Below, piece after piece: positions 16,732 to 25,932 of a stretch of 64,000 nucleotides of DNA. The first letter of the stretch is position 1, and each line of letters begins with the position of its first letter. Location: NCBI RefSeq assembly GCF_022984075.1, contig NZ_JALAAD010000001.1, forward strand, positions 1,282,455 through 1,346,454. Direction: 5' to 3'. A program made the position numbers and the translations under genes. The notes beneath the pieces were generated by a model. It did not search any database. It was not told the origin of the DNA and was given only the letters and a program-made list of their open reading frames with translations. This DNA is from Synechococcus sp. C9. Its GTDB lineage: Bacteria > Cyanobacteriota > Cyanobacteriia > Gloeomargaritales > Gloeomargaritaceae.

Positions 16732-17220
16732 TCACAAACTGACTTCGTGGGATTGTTTCAGGTATTCGCTGACCTGAATCCGGGTGTCTTGCAGTTGGTT
16801 GACAATGGAGCGGGTGATCAGCTTGCCGGTTTCCACCAACACCTCCCCGGTAATGGGATGCACCAGGTCTTGTTCGGTGCGGCGACCAATCAGGGCTTCC
16901 ACATCCGCCATCACGTCCACATACATCCCCTGGGGCACCTGCACGATGACCCCGTTCCCCTGGACTTTGGTTTGGCACGCCAGACGGGAGTTGGCTTTGG
17001 CGGTGGCGACCATGGCGAGGGTGCGTTCTTCCCGGCGGTTTTTGGGGCTGAGTTGGCCCATGCCGCTTTGGATATAAATGTGGCAGGTGGCACACATCCC
17101 CCGCCGCCCACATTCCTGCAAAACGTGCAGGCCATTGTCAACCAAAGCCTCGATCAGGGATTGCCCATCCTGTAAATTGGCCGTCACGCCGATGGGTTCC
17201 AAACGCACTGCCCAGGTCAT
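16732..17220 (-). CDS. [2Fe-2S] ferredoxin of the PSII assembly operon (slr0148-like)
   Basis: 162 aa. Plant-type 2Fe-2S domain in the first 105 residues: cluster cysteines in LQECGRRGMCATCHIYI (Cx5Cx2C) and the distant Cys in RLACQTKV. A C-terminal extension of about 60 residues (VDVMADVEALIGRRTEQ, then GEVLVETGKLITRSIVNQLQ) is longer than in PetF, as in slr0148-like proteins. Likely a stromal electron carrier serving the operon partners. It lies 9 bp downstream of the second V4R gene. Confidence 0.85.
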   Translation of the reverse strand: MTWAVRLEPIGVTANLQDGQSLIEALVDNGLHVLQECGRRGMCATCHIYIQSGMGQLSPKNRREERTLAMVATAKANSRLACQTKVQGNGVIVQVPQGMYVDVMADVEALIGRRTEQDLVHPITGEVLVETGKLITRSIVNQLQDTRIQVSEYLKQSHEVSL

Positions 17221-17229
17221 GGCATTCCT

Positions 17230-17880
17230 CTAATTGCGGAGTCGTTGGAGAATGGTGGCCGCATCCATGCCGCTTTGCACCCAATCCATGACGGGTTGCA
17301 ACTGTTCCGGTAAGCCGATGAGAAACTGGTTGCTCCCCTGCCCCTGGGAAATGCAGGCGATTTGGACGCATTGCACCTCCCGCCCGGTCAACTGGCGGAA
17401 CAACACCTCCAGTAAACCCACCTCCACGTAGGCAGAGGGCTGACCTGAACCGCTCTGGGGTTGCACCCAGGGGGAATTCTGGTTTTGCACCAGGATCAAC
17501 CCCCGCTGGCTGTAGCTCCAATCCAGGTGTAATTGCCCCCACCCATGCACCTGCCAGCACCGGATCAGGCAGTACACCAACTCCTGCATGGTCAATTCCG
17601 CTAGGGGTTTGCCGTAGTATTCCGCCAATTCCTCCGACAAGCGGGCAAACAAATGCTGTCCCCAGTGCCGCCCACAGCTTTGCAACACCAAAGGGGTGGC
17701 CTTGCCCACTTCCTGCTCCAAACTCCGGTAAATTCCCTGCACCAGGTGTTCCGGGATGGCCAGCAGGCGATTGCCCCGGCGGTTGCTCAGGGTGCCCAGT
17801 TCCGCATCCCCCTGCACATAGGCTCCTGGCGCAAAGTAGTCCGTTGGCACCGGCTGATTCAGCAGTGTGTCTAAATTCAT
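17230..17880 (-). CDS. V4R-domain protein 2 of the PSII assembly operon (slr0147-like)
   Basis: 216 aa. A V4R (4-vinyl-reductase-like, small-molecule-binding) domain occupies most of the protein: YFAPGAYVQGDAELG, LVLQSCGRHWGQHLFARL, LELQ-type tail with REVQCVQIACISQGQGSNQF. Compared with the first V4R protein of the operon it keeps fewer cysteines. V4R domains occur in bilin-related and tetrapyrrole-related proteins, which suggests ligand sensing or chaperoning during PSII assembly (inference). It is 28 bp after the slr0146-like gene and 9 bp before the ferredoxin. Confidence 0.8.
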   Translation of the reverse strand: MNLDTLLNQPVPTDYFAPGAYVQGDAELGTLSNRRGNRLLAIPEHLVQGIYRSLEQEVGKATPLVLQSCGRHWGQHLFARLSEELAEYYGKPLAELTMQELVYCLIRCWQVHGWGQLHLDWSYSQRGLILVQNQNSPWVQPQSGSGQPSAYVEVGLLEVLFRQLTGREVQCVQIACISQGQGSNQFLIGLPEQLQPVMDWVQSGMDAATILQRLRN

Positions 17881-17908
17881 TACCAGCCTCCTGTAAATTA
17901 TTAAGGAC

Positions 17909-18346
17909 TTAAGGACGACTCAAACACCGTTGCGCCTGCTCCCAGTAAGGAGCCAACAACGGCCAGCCCTGACTGCCCAGGACGGTTTTCAATTGGGCTT
18001 GCAACAGTTGCCCCAGGGTCGTGTGCAAGGGACTGTGCGGCCGGGCCTGCAACCACTGCCCCACCCGGTGGTCGAAAAACTCCGGGTCATCCAACACCAT
18101 CGCCAGAGCCGCCCCCCGCAAGGCTCCCACCCAATCCCGCAGAGCCGATTCTGCCGCCGCCTCATCCGCATGGGGCATCTGCCGGGTCACCGGGCGAAAA
18201 ATCTGCGCCTCCTGGGTACGCAACTGGTCATACACCTTCAGGCGGTTGGTCATGGCGTGAAACTGTTGCCACAACTGCTGTTGTTCCGCCGCTTCCAGAT
18301 ACCGTTGCTCCGCCGTATTCAACAAATTCAACATGGTTCCATTCAT
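17909..18346 (-). CDS. Helical protein of the PSII assembly operon (slr0146-like)
   Basis: 145 aa, almost entirely helical: MLNLLNTAEQRYLEAAEQQQ, then LRDWVGALRGAALAMVLDDP and HTTLGQLLQAQLKTVLGSQG. The pattern resembles a divergent phycobilisome-type globin fold, but no chromophore cysteine is found at the expected site, so it would be a non-pigmented relative. The identification rests mainly on position, 4 bp after the slr0145-like gene and before the second V4R gene. Start ATG 18346 or 18334. Confidence 0.65.
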   Translation of the reverse strand: MNGTMLNLLNTAEQRYLEAAEQQQLWQQFHAMTNRLKVYDQLRTQEAQIFRPVTRQMPHADEAAAESALRDWVGALRGAALAMVLDDPEFFDHRVGQWLQARPHSPLHTTLGQLLQAQLKTVLGSQGWPLLAPYWEQAQRCLSRP

Positions 18347-18350
18347 GGCC

Positions 18351-18590
18351 CTACTCCTGTCCCCAACAACTGTTCATCCATTCCTCCAGGGTCGGCACCG
18401 CCACCGTTACCCCCGCATCCGCCACCACCGCCACGCCGCCCCAAGGCCACTGCCCCCAAAACTGCGCCACCGGCAAGGTCAGGTCTAAATGCCACGCCCC
18501 TTTGCCATTCTGTTGCGCCGCCGCAGGACGACCCTGCCAGGGGAACCGCTCGAAAAATACCCGCACGGTCTGATTTAAGTCGTAGCCCAT
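18351..18590 (-). CDS. Small protein of the PSII assembly operon (slr0145-like)
   Basis: 79 aa. Begins MGYDLNQTVRVFFERFPWQG, contains AQFWGQWPWGGVAVVADAG and ends PTLEEWMNSCWGQE. No transmembrane helix; probably a small beta-rich soluble protein. Its start overlaps the end of the first V4R gene by 16 bp and the next gene starts 4 bp downstream, so translation is tightly coupled. Function unknown beyond operon membership. Confidence 0.7.
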   Translation of the reverse strand: MGYDLNQTVRVFFERFPWQGRPAAAQQNGKGAWHLDLTLPVAQFWGQWPWGGVAVVADAGVTVAVPTLEEWMNSCWGQE

Positions 18591-19306
18591 ACCGCCTGCC
18601 CCCCTGCGAGTTTCTGCTCAATGTCCCGCACGCTCAAACCCTGGCTGACCCACTGGTTCACCTGCTGGATCACCGGCGCTTTGCCCACCACAAACCGGCA
18701 GTAGGTCGCTCCCATCGAATAGCATTGGATTTCCGCACATTCCAACGTCCGTTGCACCAGATGGCTCAAAAAGCCCGCAAACAACCCCGCATACAAATGG
18801 CACACGGGTTTGCCTACCACCCCCAGGGTGCGCGCAATCGCCGAATCAAAGATGTTCACCAGCAAAATATTCTGCTTTTGTAAGGACAAATCCACCTCCC
18901 AACGCCCCCAACCCTGGGCGGTAAACGGCCACCACCAGGTTTCCAACAAAAACAATAAATTAGACTGGCGCACGGAACGCTGAAACTCCGCCGTAAACCA
19001 CTGGTCAAAGGCGTGCCCATCAAAGGTGCCCCACTGGCGACCAATCTGGTACATCACCACCGGGGCGGCTTCCCCCACCTCCTCCGTCAAACCGTCGAGT
19101 AAACCCGTGATCAGGTCTTCGCTGGCAAAAAAATTCACTGCTCCATTCCAATCCGTCACCTTCCCCTGGGCTAAATCCCAATGGAAAAAGGTGGTGAGAT
19201 CGTAATGGTTGTGCTTGTTATCCTTTGGTGCCACCGGGGTTGGCGTGGGGTTCTCCAACCAATCGGCTGTGGTTAATACCGTTCCCTTTCCTGGCATTCC
19301 TGGCAT
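18575..19306 (-). CDS. V4R-domain protein 1 of the PSII assembly operon (slr0144-like)
   Basis: 243 aa, first gene of the unit. After an N-terminal linker (residues 1-35) comes a V4R domain with EVGEAAPVVMYQIGRQWGTF, VGKPVCHLYAGLFAGFLSHL and the cysteine-rich end AEIQCYSMGATYCRFVVGKA. The Cys/His positions characteristic of V4R are kept, so ligand or metal binding is plausible. In Synechocystis the homologous operon affects accumulation of active photosystem II. The operon promoter must lie in 19307-19600, where I see AT-rich DNA but no clear -35/-10 pair. Confidence 0.82.
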   Translation of the reverse strand: MPGMPGKGTVLTTADWLENPTPTPVAPKDNKHNHYDLTTFFHWDLAQGKVTDWNGAVNFFASEDLITGLLDGLTEEVGEAAPVVMYQIGRQWGTFDGHAFDQWFTAEFQRSVRQSNLLFLLETWWWPFTAQGWGRWEVDLSLQKQNILLVNIFDSAIARTLGVVGKPVCHLYAGLFAGFLSHLVQRTLECAEIQCYSMGATYCRFVVGKAPVIQQVNQWVSQGLSVRDIEQKLAGGQAVWATT

Positions 19307-19598
19307 GACCCTTCCCTCTATTTCCTAATGGGATAGACGCAATAAAAGTTATGGGAACCAATTCCCCAAATGGAATACACCTGCGTGTTAACCCGCCCAC
19401 AGGCATCCCTTTTGTAACCCCCAGATTCAGAGGTCATCTGCTCTGGGAATGAATAACTTTGCGCTATCTAAAATTCTAAAAATATTTGCAGGTATGTCAG
19501 GTTTTTTTTATGTTTTTTAACAAAATATGTAACCTTACGAAGTGGATTTTGTAGTACCAAATTTTATCCGTAGATACTCCGTAAATCCAAGTAATTAT
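19307..19598. other. Intergenic region upstream of the PSII assembly operon
   Basis: AT-rich in its right half (19440-19600), with poly-T and poly-A tracts. No supported gene; likely carries the operon promoter. Confidence 0.5.
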
Positions 19599-19710
19599 TG
19601 GGAAGCTCTACTTATTTGAACCAATCATCAATTCCATCGTGGGCATGCCCATATTACCCAGAACCAAGGGTGCTGCGACCGCTAACTTGGAATTGATAGA
19701 GGTGCCCTAT
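19599..19710 (+). repeat. Miniature repeat, family B copy 1
   Basis: Left end GGGAAGCTCTACTTATTTGA, right end ATTGATAGAGGTGCCCTAT; the two ends form an imperfect inverted repeat around GGG-A/C-ACCTCTAT. The middle holds the shared core CATATTACCCAGAACCAAGG. It encodes nothing and sits between two divergent operons. Confidence 0.65.
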
Positions 19711-19846
19711 TGCTCGTGATTGGCAGGTGACGAGGGGGATTCCCAACCCTGACCTCCGGGTTTTTACGGAGAGCGGCGGCTGTACCCCGTCCCCCTGGCG
19801 GCTGTGCTATAGTGAATCCAATTGCTTACTATATCGCCCTGATACA

Positions 19847-20395
19847 ATGCTGGAATTGGCGACCCTGGGTTTATTGCGGCGGGAACCCCTGCACGGCTAT
19901 CGCTTGACCAAACTGCTGGAATTATTTATGGGCAGTTGTATCAGCGTGAATTACGGGGCAATCTATCCCCTATTGCGGCGGTTGGAACAGCGGGGGCATA
20001 TCAGCAGTTTGTCTATACAAAAAGGGGGGGCGGGCCCCAGCCGGGTGATTTACCAAATTACGCCCCAGGGGCGGGAGCGGTGGTTAGCATTAATGTTAGA
20101 AAAGCACCGGGAAAGCTGGGTCAACAGTCGGGCACGGTTTATGGTGATGTTGTGTTTCTTTGGGGATTTGACCCCCGAACAGCGGTTGTTGCTGTTGGGG
20201 CATCGGTTGGAGCAATGCCAAACCCGGTTGACCCATTTGCAGGCGGAGGAAACCCAGGGGTTGTTTGCCGATCACTACCAGCAGGCGGCATTGCAACGGG
20301 CGGTGCGGATGGTCGAGGAGGAATTAGCCTGGGTGCAGGAGTTAATTGACACGGAACCGACCCTGGAACCGGTTGCCCTCCAGGTGCAGGGATGA
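19847..20395 (+). CDS. PadR-family transcription regulator
   Basis: 182 aa. The N-terminal winged helix begins right at ATG 19847 (MLELATLGLLRREPLHGYRL) and contains YGAIYPLLRRLEQRGHI and the wing ending SRVIYQITPQGRERW; the C-terminal domain is helical (LTPEQRLLLLGHRLEQC). PadR proteins repress efflux or detoxification genes in response to small molecules. Its stop overlaps the membrane-fusion-protein start (ATGATG), so it is the first gene of a PadR-MFP-RND operon and probably autoregulates it. A longer frame from 19727 is untypical of the family. Confidence 0.9.
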   Translation: MLELATLGLLRREPLHGYRLTKLLELFMGSCISVNYGAIYPLLRRLEQRGHISSLSIQKGGAGPSRVIYQITPQGRERWLALMLEKHRESWVNSRARFMVMLCFFGDLTPEQRLLLLGHRLEQCQTRLTHLQAEETQGLFADHYQQAALQRAVRMVEEELAWVQELIDTEPTLEPVALQVQG

Positions 20396-21765
20396 TGTTG
20401 CAACGACTGCCTTTGCCCCGCCAGCGGTGGGTGTGGGTGCTCCTGGGGCTGTTGGTGCTGGGGGGAGGTTGGTTATTCTACGACCGTTTTTTGCGGATTC
20501 TGCTGGTGGTGATTCGGCTCAAACCCCAGCCCTCGCCGGTGGTGGTGACCCGTCCCCAGGTGCAGAGGGTGGCGGAAACCTCTGATTTTGTGGGTCGGTT
20601 TGATTCCCGTCAATCGGTGACGTTGCAACCCCGGATCAGCGGGCAGGTGCAGGAAATTTTGGTGCAATCCGGGGCGACGGTACAAGCCGGGCAACTGCTC
20701 CTGCGGGTGGATGCCGCCCAAGAGCAGGCGCAGGTACGCAATCAGGAAGCCGCGGTCAAAAATGCCCAGGCGGAGGTCACGGCGGCGCGGACGGATGTGC
20801 AGGCAGAACGGGCGACCCTGAAAGCGGTGCAAGCCAATCAAGCCGCACTGTCGGCGGATCGGCAATTAGCCCGTCAGGAGTACCAGCGGTTTGAGCAATT
20901 GTACCGGGAGGGGGCAGCCAGCCAGCAGGAATTAGACCAGCAATTATTTCGTTTGCGTGCCGCTGAAGCCCGTCTGGAGCAGGCGAAAGCCCAGGTCAGC
21001 ACCCAACAGTCCGCCATCGCCAGGGCAGAGGCTCGTTTGGTGCGGGCGCAAGCCAGTTTATCCCAAGCCCAAGCCAGTTTATCCCAAGCCCAGGCTAATT
21101 TAGAGAACTACATGATTCGGGCGCCTTTTGCCGGTCAAATTGGCAACATTCCCATCAAAGTCGGGGATTTCGTCACCACCAGCACCCCCCTGTTGACCCT
21201 CACGGAAAACCAAAACCTGGAACTCAGCCTGGACATTCCCCTGGAGCGGGCGGCGGATTTACGCCTGGGTTTGCCGGTGCAGTTGCTATCTCCCCAGGGG
21301 CAGGTGATTCAGACTGGGAGCGTTTTTTTCATTGCGCCGACGGTCAACACCCAGAGCCAGACCGTGCAGGTGAAAGCCGCCTTTGCCAATCCCGCAGGTC
21401 GGTTTCGGAGCGACCAATTTGCCCAGGTGCGGGTGGTGTGGGCGACCCGACCAGGGTTGGTTGTGCCCGTGACCGCCATTTCCCGGTTGGGCGGGCAAAA
21501 TTTTGTCTTTCTCGCCAAACCCTTTCGGGAATCCGGGTGCAAAAGTGCGGTTTTACCGAATCCGGGTCCCCCCCCCCAGCTTCAGCCCACCGATTGGGTT
21601 GCCGTCCAGACCCAAGTGCAATTAGGTAAAATCATCGGTAACACGCAGGAAGTGTTGAGCGGCATCACCCCCGACAGCCGCCTGATTCCTACGGGGATTT
21701 TGCAGTTAAATAACTGCACCTGGATTACGGAACAAAAACCCGTTGCTCCCACACCCCCATCATGA
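20392..21765 (+). CDS. RND efflux periplasmic adaptor (membrane fusion protein)
   Basis: 457 aa. N-terminal membrane anchor (WVWVLLGLLVLGGGWLFY), lipoyl halves (VTLQPRISGQVQEILVQSGA and MIRAPFAGQIGNIPIKVGD) flanking a long alpha-hairpin with repeated QASLSQAQASLSQAQ, then beta-barrel and C-terminal domains (NTQSQTVQVKAAFAN, LVVPVTAISRLGGQ). It bridges the inner-membrane RND pump to an outer-membrane channel, which is not encoded here. Its start overlaps padR, and its stop overlaps the pump gene by 4 bp. Confidence 0.93.
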   Translation: MMLQRLPLPRQRWVWVLLGLLVLGGGWLFYDRFLRILLVVIRLKPQPSPVVVTRPQVQRVAETSDFVGRFDSRQSVTLQPRISGQVQEILVQSGATVQAGQLLLRVDAAQEQAQVRNQEAAVKNAQAEVTAARTDVQAERATLKAVQANQAALSADRQLARQEYQRFEQLYREGAASQQELDQQLFRLRAAEARLEQAKAQVSTQQSAIARAEARLVRAQASLSQAQASLSQAQANLENYMIRAPFAGQIGNIPIKVGDFVTTSTPLLTLTENQNLELSLDIPLERAADLRLGLPVQLLSPQGQVIQTGSVFFIAPTVNTQSQTVQVKAAFANPAGRFRSDQFAQVRVVWATRPGLVVPVTAISRLGGQNFVFLAKPFRESGCKSAVLPNPGPPPQLQPTDWVAVQTQVQLGKIIGNTQEVLSGITPDSRLIPTGILQLNNCTWITEQKPVAPTPPS

Positions 21766-24700
21766 TCTTTTCTATTGCTAATTTTTTCATCCGCCGACCC
21801 GTTTTTTCTACGGTTTTGTCGGTGTTTATTCTAATTGTGGGTGCCGCCTGTATTCCCACGTTACCGGTTGCCCAATACCCGAATGTTACCCCCCCGCAAA
21901 TTGTGGTTACGTCCCGCTATGTGGGTGCCAATGCGGAGGTGGTCGAATCCACTGTTACTAACCTTTTGGAACGGGAATTAAACGGCATTGATGGGCTGAG
22001 ATATATCAAATCCACCAGTGCCAATGATGGAACCAGTAATATTGCCCTCACTTTTGACCTAGATCGGAATCAGGATATTGTGGCAACGGATGTACAAAAC
22101 CGGGTATCGAGCGTCCAACCCCGCCTACCGGATTTAGTCAATCGCACGGGGATTCAAGTCACCAAAGCCAACAGTAGTTTTTTATTAGCCATTGGGCTAT
22201 ATGCGGAACCAGATGCGAATGGCAAAGACCGCTACGATGATATTTATTTAAGTAACTATGCCGACCTATACATTACGGATGCCCTGAAACGGATTAAAGG
22301 CGTAGAAAATGTGCAGATTTTTGGGGAACGCCAATATGCCATGCGGATTTGGCTTGACCCCTTGAAATTAGCCGCCCGAAATCTCACGCCTCAGGATGTG
22401 GTGCAAGCCATTCGGGAGCAAAATTTGCAGGTGGGGGCGGGACAAATTGGACAGCCGCCGGTGCCCCCTGGACAGGAATTTCAATACTCCGTAACGGCGC
22501 AGGGACGGTTAGCGAATGCTGAGGAATTTGCCAAATTGGTGATCCGCACCGAACCCAATGGTTCCCTGCTCCGGCTCAAGGATGTGGCCCGGGTGGAATT
22601 GGGGGCGGAAAATTACAGTTCGATTCTGCGATTTACGTCCGATGATGGGGTGTCCCACCGGGGGGTGGGTTTGGGCATTCGGCAACAGTTGGGCAGTAAT
22701 GCTTTAGCGGTTGCCAAACAGGTCAAAGCCCGGATGCAAGAACTGCAAAAAAGTTTTCCGCCTGGATTGAAATATGAAATTGCGTTTGATACGACCCTAT
22801 TTGTGGAAGCCGGTACTCAGGAAGTCATTACTTCTTTAATTTTAGCTATCTTTTTAGTGGTTTTGATTATTTTCCTATTTTTGCAGAATTGGCGGTCGGC
22901 GTTGATCACGTCTATTGCTATCCCCGTTGCTTTGGTGGGGACGTTTATCTTTGTGAAAATTTTTGGGTTTTCGATCAATACCCTCACCCTGTTTGGTTTA
23001 ACCCTGGCAACGGGTTTGGTGGTGGATGATGCAATTGTGATTGTTGAGGATATTACCAAACGTATCCAGGAAGATGGGATGGCTCCCCTACCGGCGGCGA
23101 TGGCTTCGATGGATGCCCTATTTGGGGCGGTGATCGCCACATCAATTGTGTTAATTACGGTGTTTGTGCCGGTGGCTTTTTTACCAGGAACCACAGGGCA
23201 ACTCTACCGCCAATTTGCCCTCACCATTGCCTTTGCGATTACCATTTCCACGTTCAATGCCATTACCCTAACCCCGACTTTAGCCGCCCTTTTAATCCGT
23301 CCCGGACAAGTTCCCAATCACTTTGTCTTTCGCTGGCTGAATCAACGTTTGGAAGAATTGCGCCAGAATTATCGGGAAAGTTTGCAAGGGGTGGTGCAAC
23401 GAAAAAATGTTATTTTGGCATTGTTTTGTCTGGCTTTGGTATTGACCTACGGAGCCTATAATCTGATCCCCAAAGCCTTTTTACCCGATGAAGACCAGGG
23501 CTATTTTATTACCGTTGTGCAAGCCCCCCAAGGGGTATCCCTGGAATATACGGAGCGGGTGTTACAAAAGGCGGAAGCCATCCTCAAAACCCAACCGGAA
23601 ATTCGCAATATTTTTGCGGTGGGGGGCTTTAGTTTTAGTGGGGCAACGCCGAATGTGGGGTTAATTTTTGCCACCATGCGTCCCTGGTCAGAACGGCCTC
23701 GGCCCGAACAATCCGTAACTGGGGTGATTGGTGGCTTTTTCCCACCCCCGGCCCGGGGTTTATTCCCGCAATTTTTGGGAATTAAAGAGGCGGTAGTGAT
23801 TCCTTTTTCCCCCCCAGCAATTAGTGGTGTGGGCAATTTTGGTGGTTTTGAATTTCATTTACAGGATCGGGTGGGTCTGGGTCTATCCGTGTTGGGGGAA
23901 ACTCTGGATCAATTTCTGGAGGCGGCCAAAAAATTTCCTAATCCCGACCGGCCGGTCTTAACCCGACTGCGGGCGGATTTCAGTGGTAACACGCCCCAAA
24001 TTGAGGTGCAGGTGAATCGGGAGCGGGCAAATGCCCTAGGTATTAAGGTGTCCGACATTTTCAACACCTTACAAACCCTGCTCGGTTCCACCTATGTGAA
24101 TGACTTTAATCAATTCCAACGCACCTATCGGGTGTATGTGCAAGCGGACGGTTCATTCCGCACCAATCCGGCGAACCTCAATCAATTTTATGTGCGCTCT
24201 CAAAACAATCAAATGATTTCCTTGGGGAATCTAATTACGGTTCGGCAAATTACAGCGCCAGCGGTGATTAGTCATTTCAATTTATTCCGTTCGGTGGAAA
24301 TCAACGGGGTAGCCAGTCGCGGCAAATCCTCTGGGGAGGCTATTCAAGCCTTAGAAACGGTGGCACAGCAAGCCTTACCGCGGGGATTTGGTTACGAATG
24401 GTCGGGGTTATCCCTAGAGGAAATTGAATCGGCGGGGCAGGCGATTGGCATTTTTGCGTTGGGGGTTGTATTTGTATTTTTGACCTTGGCCGCTCAGTAT
24501 GAAAATTATATTGATCCATTCATTATCATGCTGACGGTGCCCCTGGCGGTATTGGGGGCATTAATGACTGTCTTTTTGCGGGGATTGACCATTGATGTTT
24601 ACACTCAAATCGGCTTTGTCATGTTGATTGGGATGGCGAGTAAAAATGCCATTTTGATTGTGGAATTTGCCAATCAATTGGTGGCGGAAGGTTTGGGGAT

Positions 24701-24953
24701 CACCAAAGCGGTGTTGGAAGCCTGTCGGGAACGTTTGCGACCGATTTTGATGACGGCACTTTCTACTTTGATCGGGGCATTTCCCCTGTGGATGGCGACG
24801 GGGGCAGGGGCGGCGGCACGGCGTTCTTTGGGTACCTGTATTGTTGGCGGGATGGGGATTGCCAGTTTACTGAGTTTATTCATCGTTCCGGTGCTGTACA
24901 TTGTCATCAAAAATCTGGAAGCCCGATACCTTAAGCGGGTTCCCCCGGTTTAA
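21762..24953 (+). CDS. AcrB/MexB-type (HAE1) RND multidrug efflux permease
   Basis: 1063 aa, typical length. Inner-membrane trimeric proton/drug antiporter with 12 helices and two large periplasmic loops. The first helix is RPVFSTVLSVFILIVGAACI. The proton-relay aspartates are in ATGLVVDDAIVIVEDI and the relay lysine in IGMASKNAILIVEFA, so the pump looks functional. The region around the switch loop (GFSFSGATPNVGLIF) and the C-terminal GGMGIASLLSLFIVPVLYIV are intact. It forms an operon with its adaptor and a PadR regulator. Confidence 0.95.
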   Translation: MIFSIANFFIRRPVFSTVLSVFILIVGAACIPTLPVAQYPNVTPPQIVVTSRYVGANAEVVESTVTNLLERELNGIDGLRYIKSTSANDGTSNIALTFDLDRNQDIVATDVQNRVSSVQPRLPDLVNRTGIQVTKANSSFLLAIGLYAEPDANGKDRYDDIYLSNYADLYITDALKRIKGVENVQIFGERQYAMRIWLDPLKLAARNLTPQDVVQAIREQNLQVGAGQIGQPPVPPGQEFQYSVTAQGRLANAEEFAKLVIRTEPNGSLLRLKDVARVELGAENYSSILRFTSDDGVSHRGVGLGIRQQLGSNALAVAKQVKARMQELQKSFPPGLKYEIAFDTTLFVEAGTQEVITSLILAIFLVVLIIFLFLQNWRSALITSIAIPVALVGTFIFVKIFGFSINTLTLFGLTLATGLVVDDAIVIVEDITKRIQEDGMAPLPAAMASMDALFGAVIATSIVLITVFVPVAFLPGTTGQLYRQFALTIAFAITISTFNAITLTPTLAALLIRPGQVPNHFVFRWLNQRLEELRQNYRESLQGVVQRKNVILALFCLALVLTYGAYNLIPKAFLPDEDQGYFITVVQAPQGVSLEYTERVLQKAEAILKTQPEIRNIFAVGGFSFSGATPNVGLIFATMRPWSERPRPEQSVTGVIGGFFPPPARGLFPQFLGIKEAVVIPFSPPAISGVGNFGGFEFHLQDRVGLGLSVLGETLDQFLEAAKKFPNPDRPVLTRLRADFSGNTPQIEVQVNRERANALGIKVSDIFNTLQTLLGSTYVNDFNQFQRTYRVYVQADGSFRTNPANLNQFYVRSQNNQMISLGNLITVRQITAPAVISHFNLFRSVEINGVASRGKSSGEAIQALETVAQQALPRGFGYEWSGLSLEEIESAGQAIGIFALGVVFVFLTLAAQYENYIDPFIIMLTVPLAVLGALMTVFLRGLTIDVYTQIGFVMLIGMASKNAILIVEFANQLVAEGLGITKAVLEACRERLRPILMTALSTLIGAFPLWMATGAGAAARRSLGTCIVGGMGIASLLSLFIVPVLYIVIKNLEARYLKRVPPV

Positions 24954-24997
24954 TCATCCGAGTTTTGCGATAAATTTTGCTATGATAGTAATCCTGC

Positions 24998-25069
<72 letters not shown>

Positions 25070-25244
25070 TACGAGCTTTCCTCCATTTCATCGGGATTTT
25101 CCTGGATGCCTCTGTAAGTACGGGTTGGGTATGGTTGGGGTTATTTGAGGCAGTTTAGAGCTAAAATTGGGCTATCTGCTTTTGATGTCATTCTGGCAAA
25201 ATATCGCCCGGAACCGTAGCTTCAAATGATGCCCACGAGAACAA
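25070..25244. other. Intergenic DNA after tRNA-Val
   Basis: No gene supported. The frames that run through here from the tRNA have no homology-like features. Confidence 0.5.
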
Positions 25245-25436
25245 TTTGGGCGCAAGATTGAGGAGCCACAGGGAGTGCAACGCAGGATGATGAATTGCGC
25301 CAATGCCCATGAGATAAAGTTTTTGGGGAATTGCCCCCCTCCTTTGCCCAGGGAGTTAGCGGCACCGACTTGGTTAGCAATGTATCATGGGCAACGGATT
25401 ATGCTATTTGTAGTTATTTTATAATAACAAATAATA
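25245..25436 (+). repeat. Dispersed repeat D, copy 1
   Basis: About 190 bp that recurs in inverted orientation at about 57489-57690. The best-conserved part reads, on the plus strand, GCCAATGCCCATGAGATAAA and on to TTGGTTAGCAATGTATCAT. The two copies align without an indel over about 130 bp, and both strands stay open in part of it, so this may be the relic of an old coding sequence or a mobile-element end. No known family recognised. Confidence 0.55.
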
Positions 25437-25685
25437 TTTGGACAGCACTACCAGTGGTGTAAATAAATTAAATTTGATAAATTAGATAACGAGGTAATTC
25501 TACGGCGTTGGTGACTGCCAATAATGTTTTGTGATCTACAAGCCGCGCCTGAGGGAACCAAGCACTCCAGTGGCAGTAAACCGGGCGCTGTACCCGGAAA
25601 CTTTATATTGGGGATAACGGTACCCACTTGATTTTTTGCGGTCCAAAACTGAGGTAAAACGGCACCGTGGAATCCTCACTCACTT
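25437..25685. other. Intergenic DNA between repeats D1 and B2
   Basis: Mixed-composition spacer. Short GC-rich palindromic bits (ACCGGGCGCTGTACCCGG near 25578) suggest another decayed small element. No gene. Confidence 0.4.
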
Positions 25686-25800
25686 TTGGGAACCTCTATT
25701 TATTTGAACCAATTCGTTGGCATACCCATATTCCCCAGAACCAAGGGAACCCCTAACTTTGAATTGATAGCGGTGCCCTAAACTCAGTTAGGATTGCTAT
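25686..25800 (+). repeat. Miniature repeat, family B copy 2 with a family-A right end
   Basis: Begins GGGAACCTCTATTTATTTGA, has the core CATATTCCCCAGAACCAAGG, and reaches a B-type end ATTGATAGCGGTGCCCTA. It is immediately followed by TTAGGATTGCTATGA, the terminal sequence of family A, so the copy is a mosaic or an overlap of two elements. Confidence 0.6.
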
Positions 25801-25932
25801 GATTTAGGCTTTCCTGGATTGAGGGGATAATTTTTTCTAATCAGAGAATGTGGCTAAGGTTCTCACCCGCAAATGATTAATTAAAAAAATTCAAAAAGTC
25901 ATCAGCTCGTCTCTTGGGAGTGCCTTGGAGTG

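Noticed and set aside
16336-18883. Long plus-strand open frames (279 and 317 codons)
   Set aside because: They are antisense to the PSII assembly operon, whose minus-strand genes have clear domains and tight spacing.
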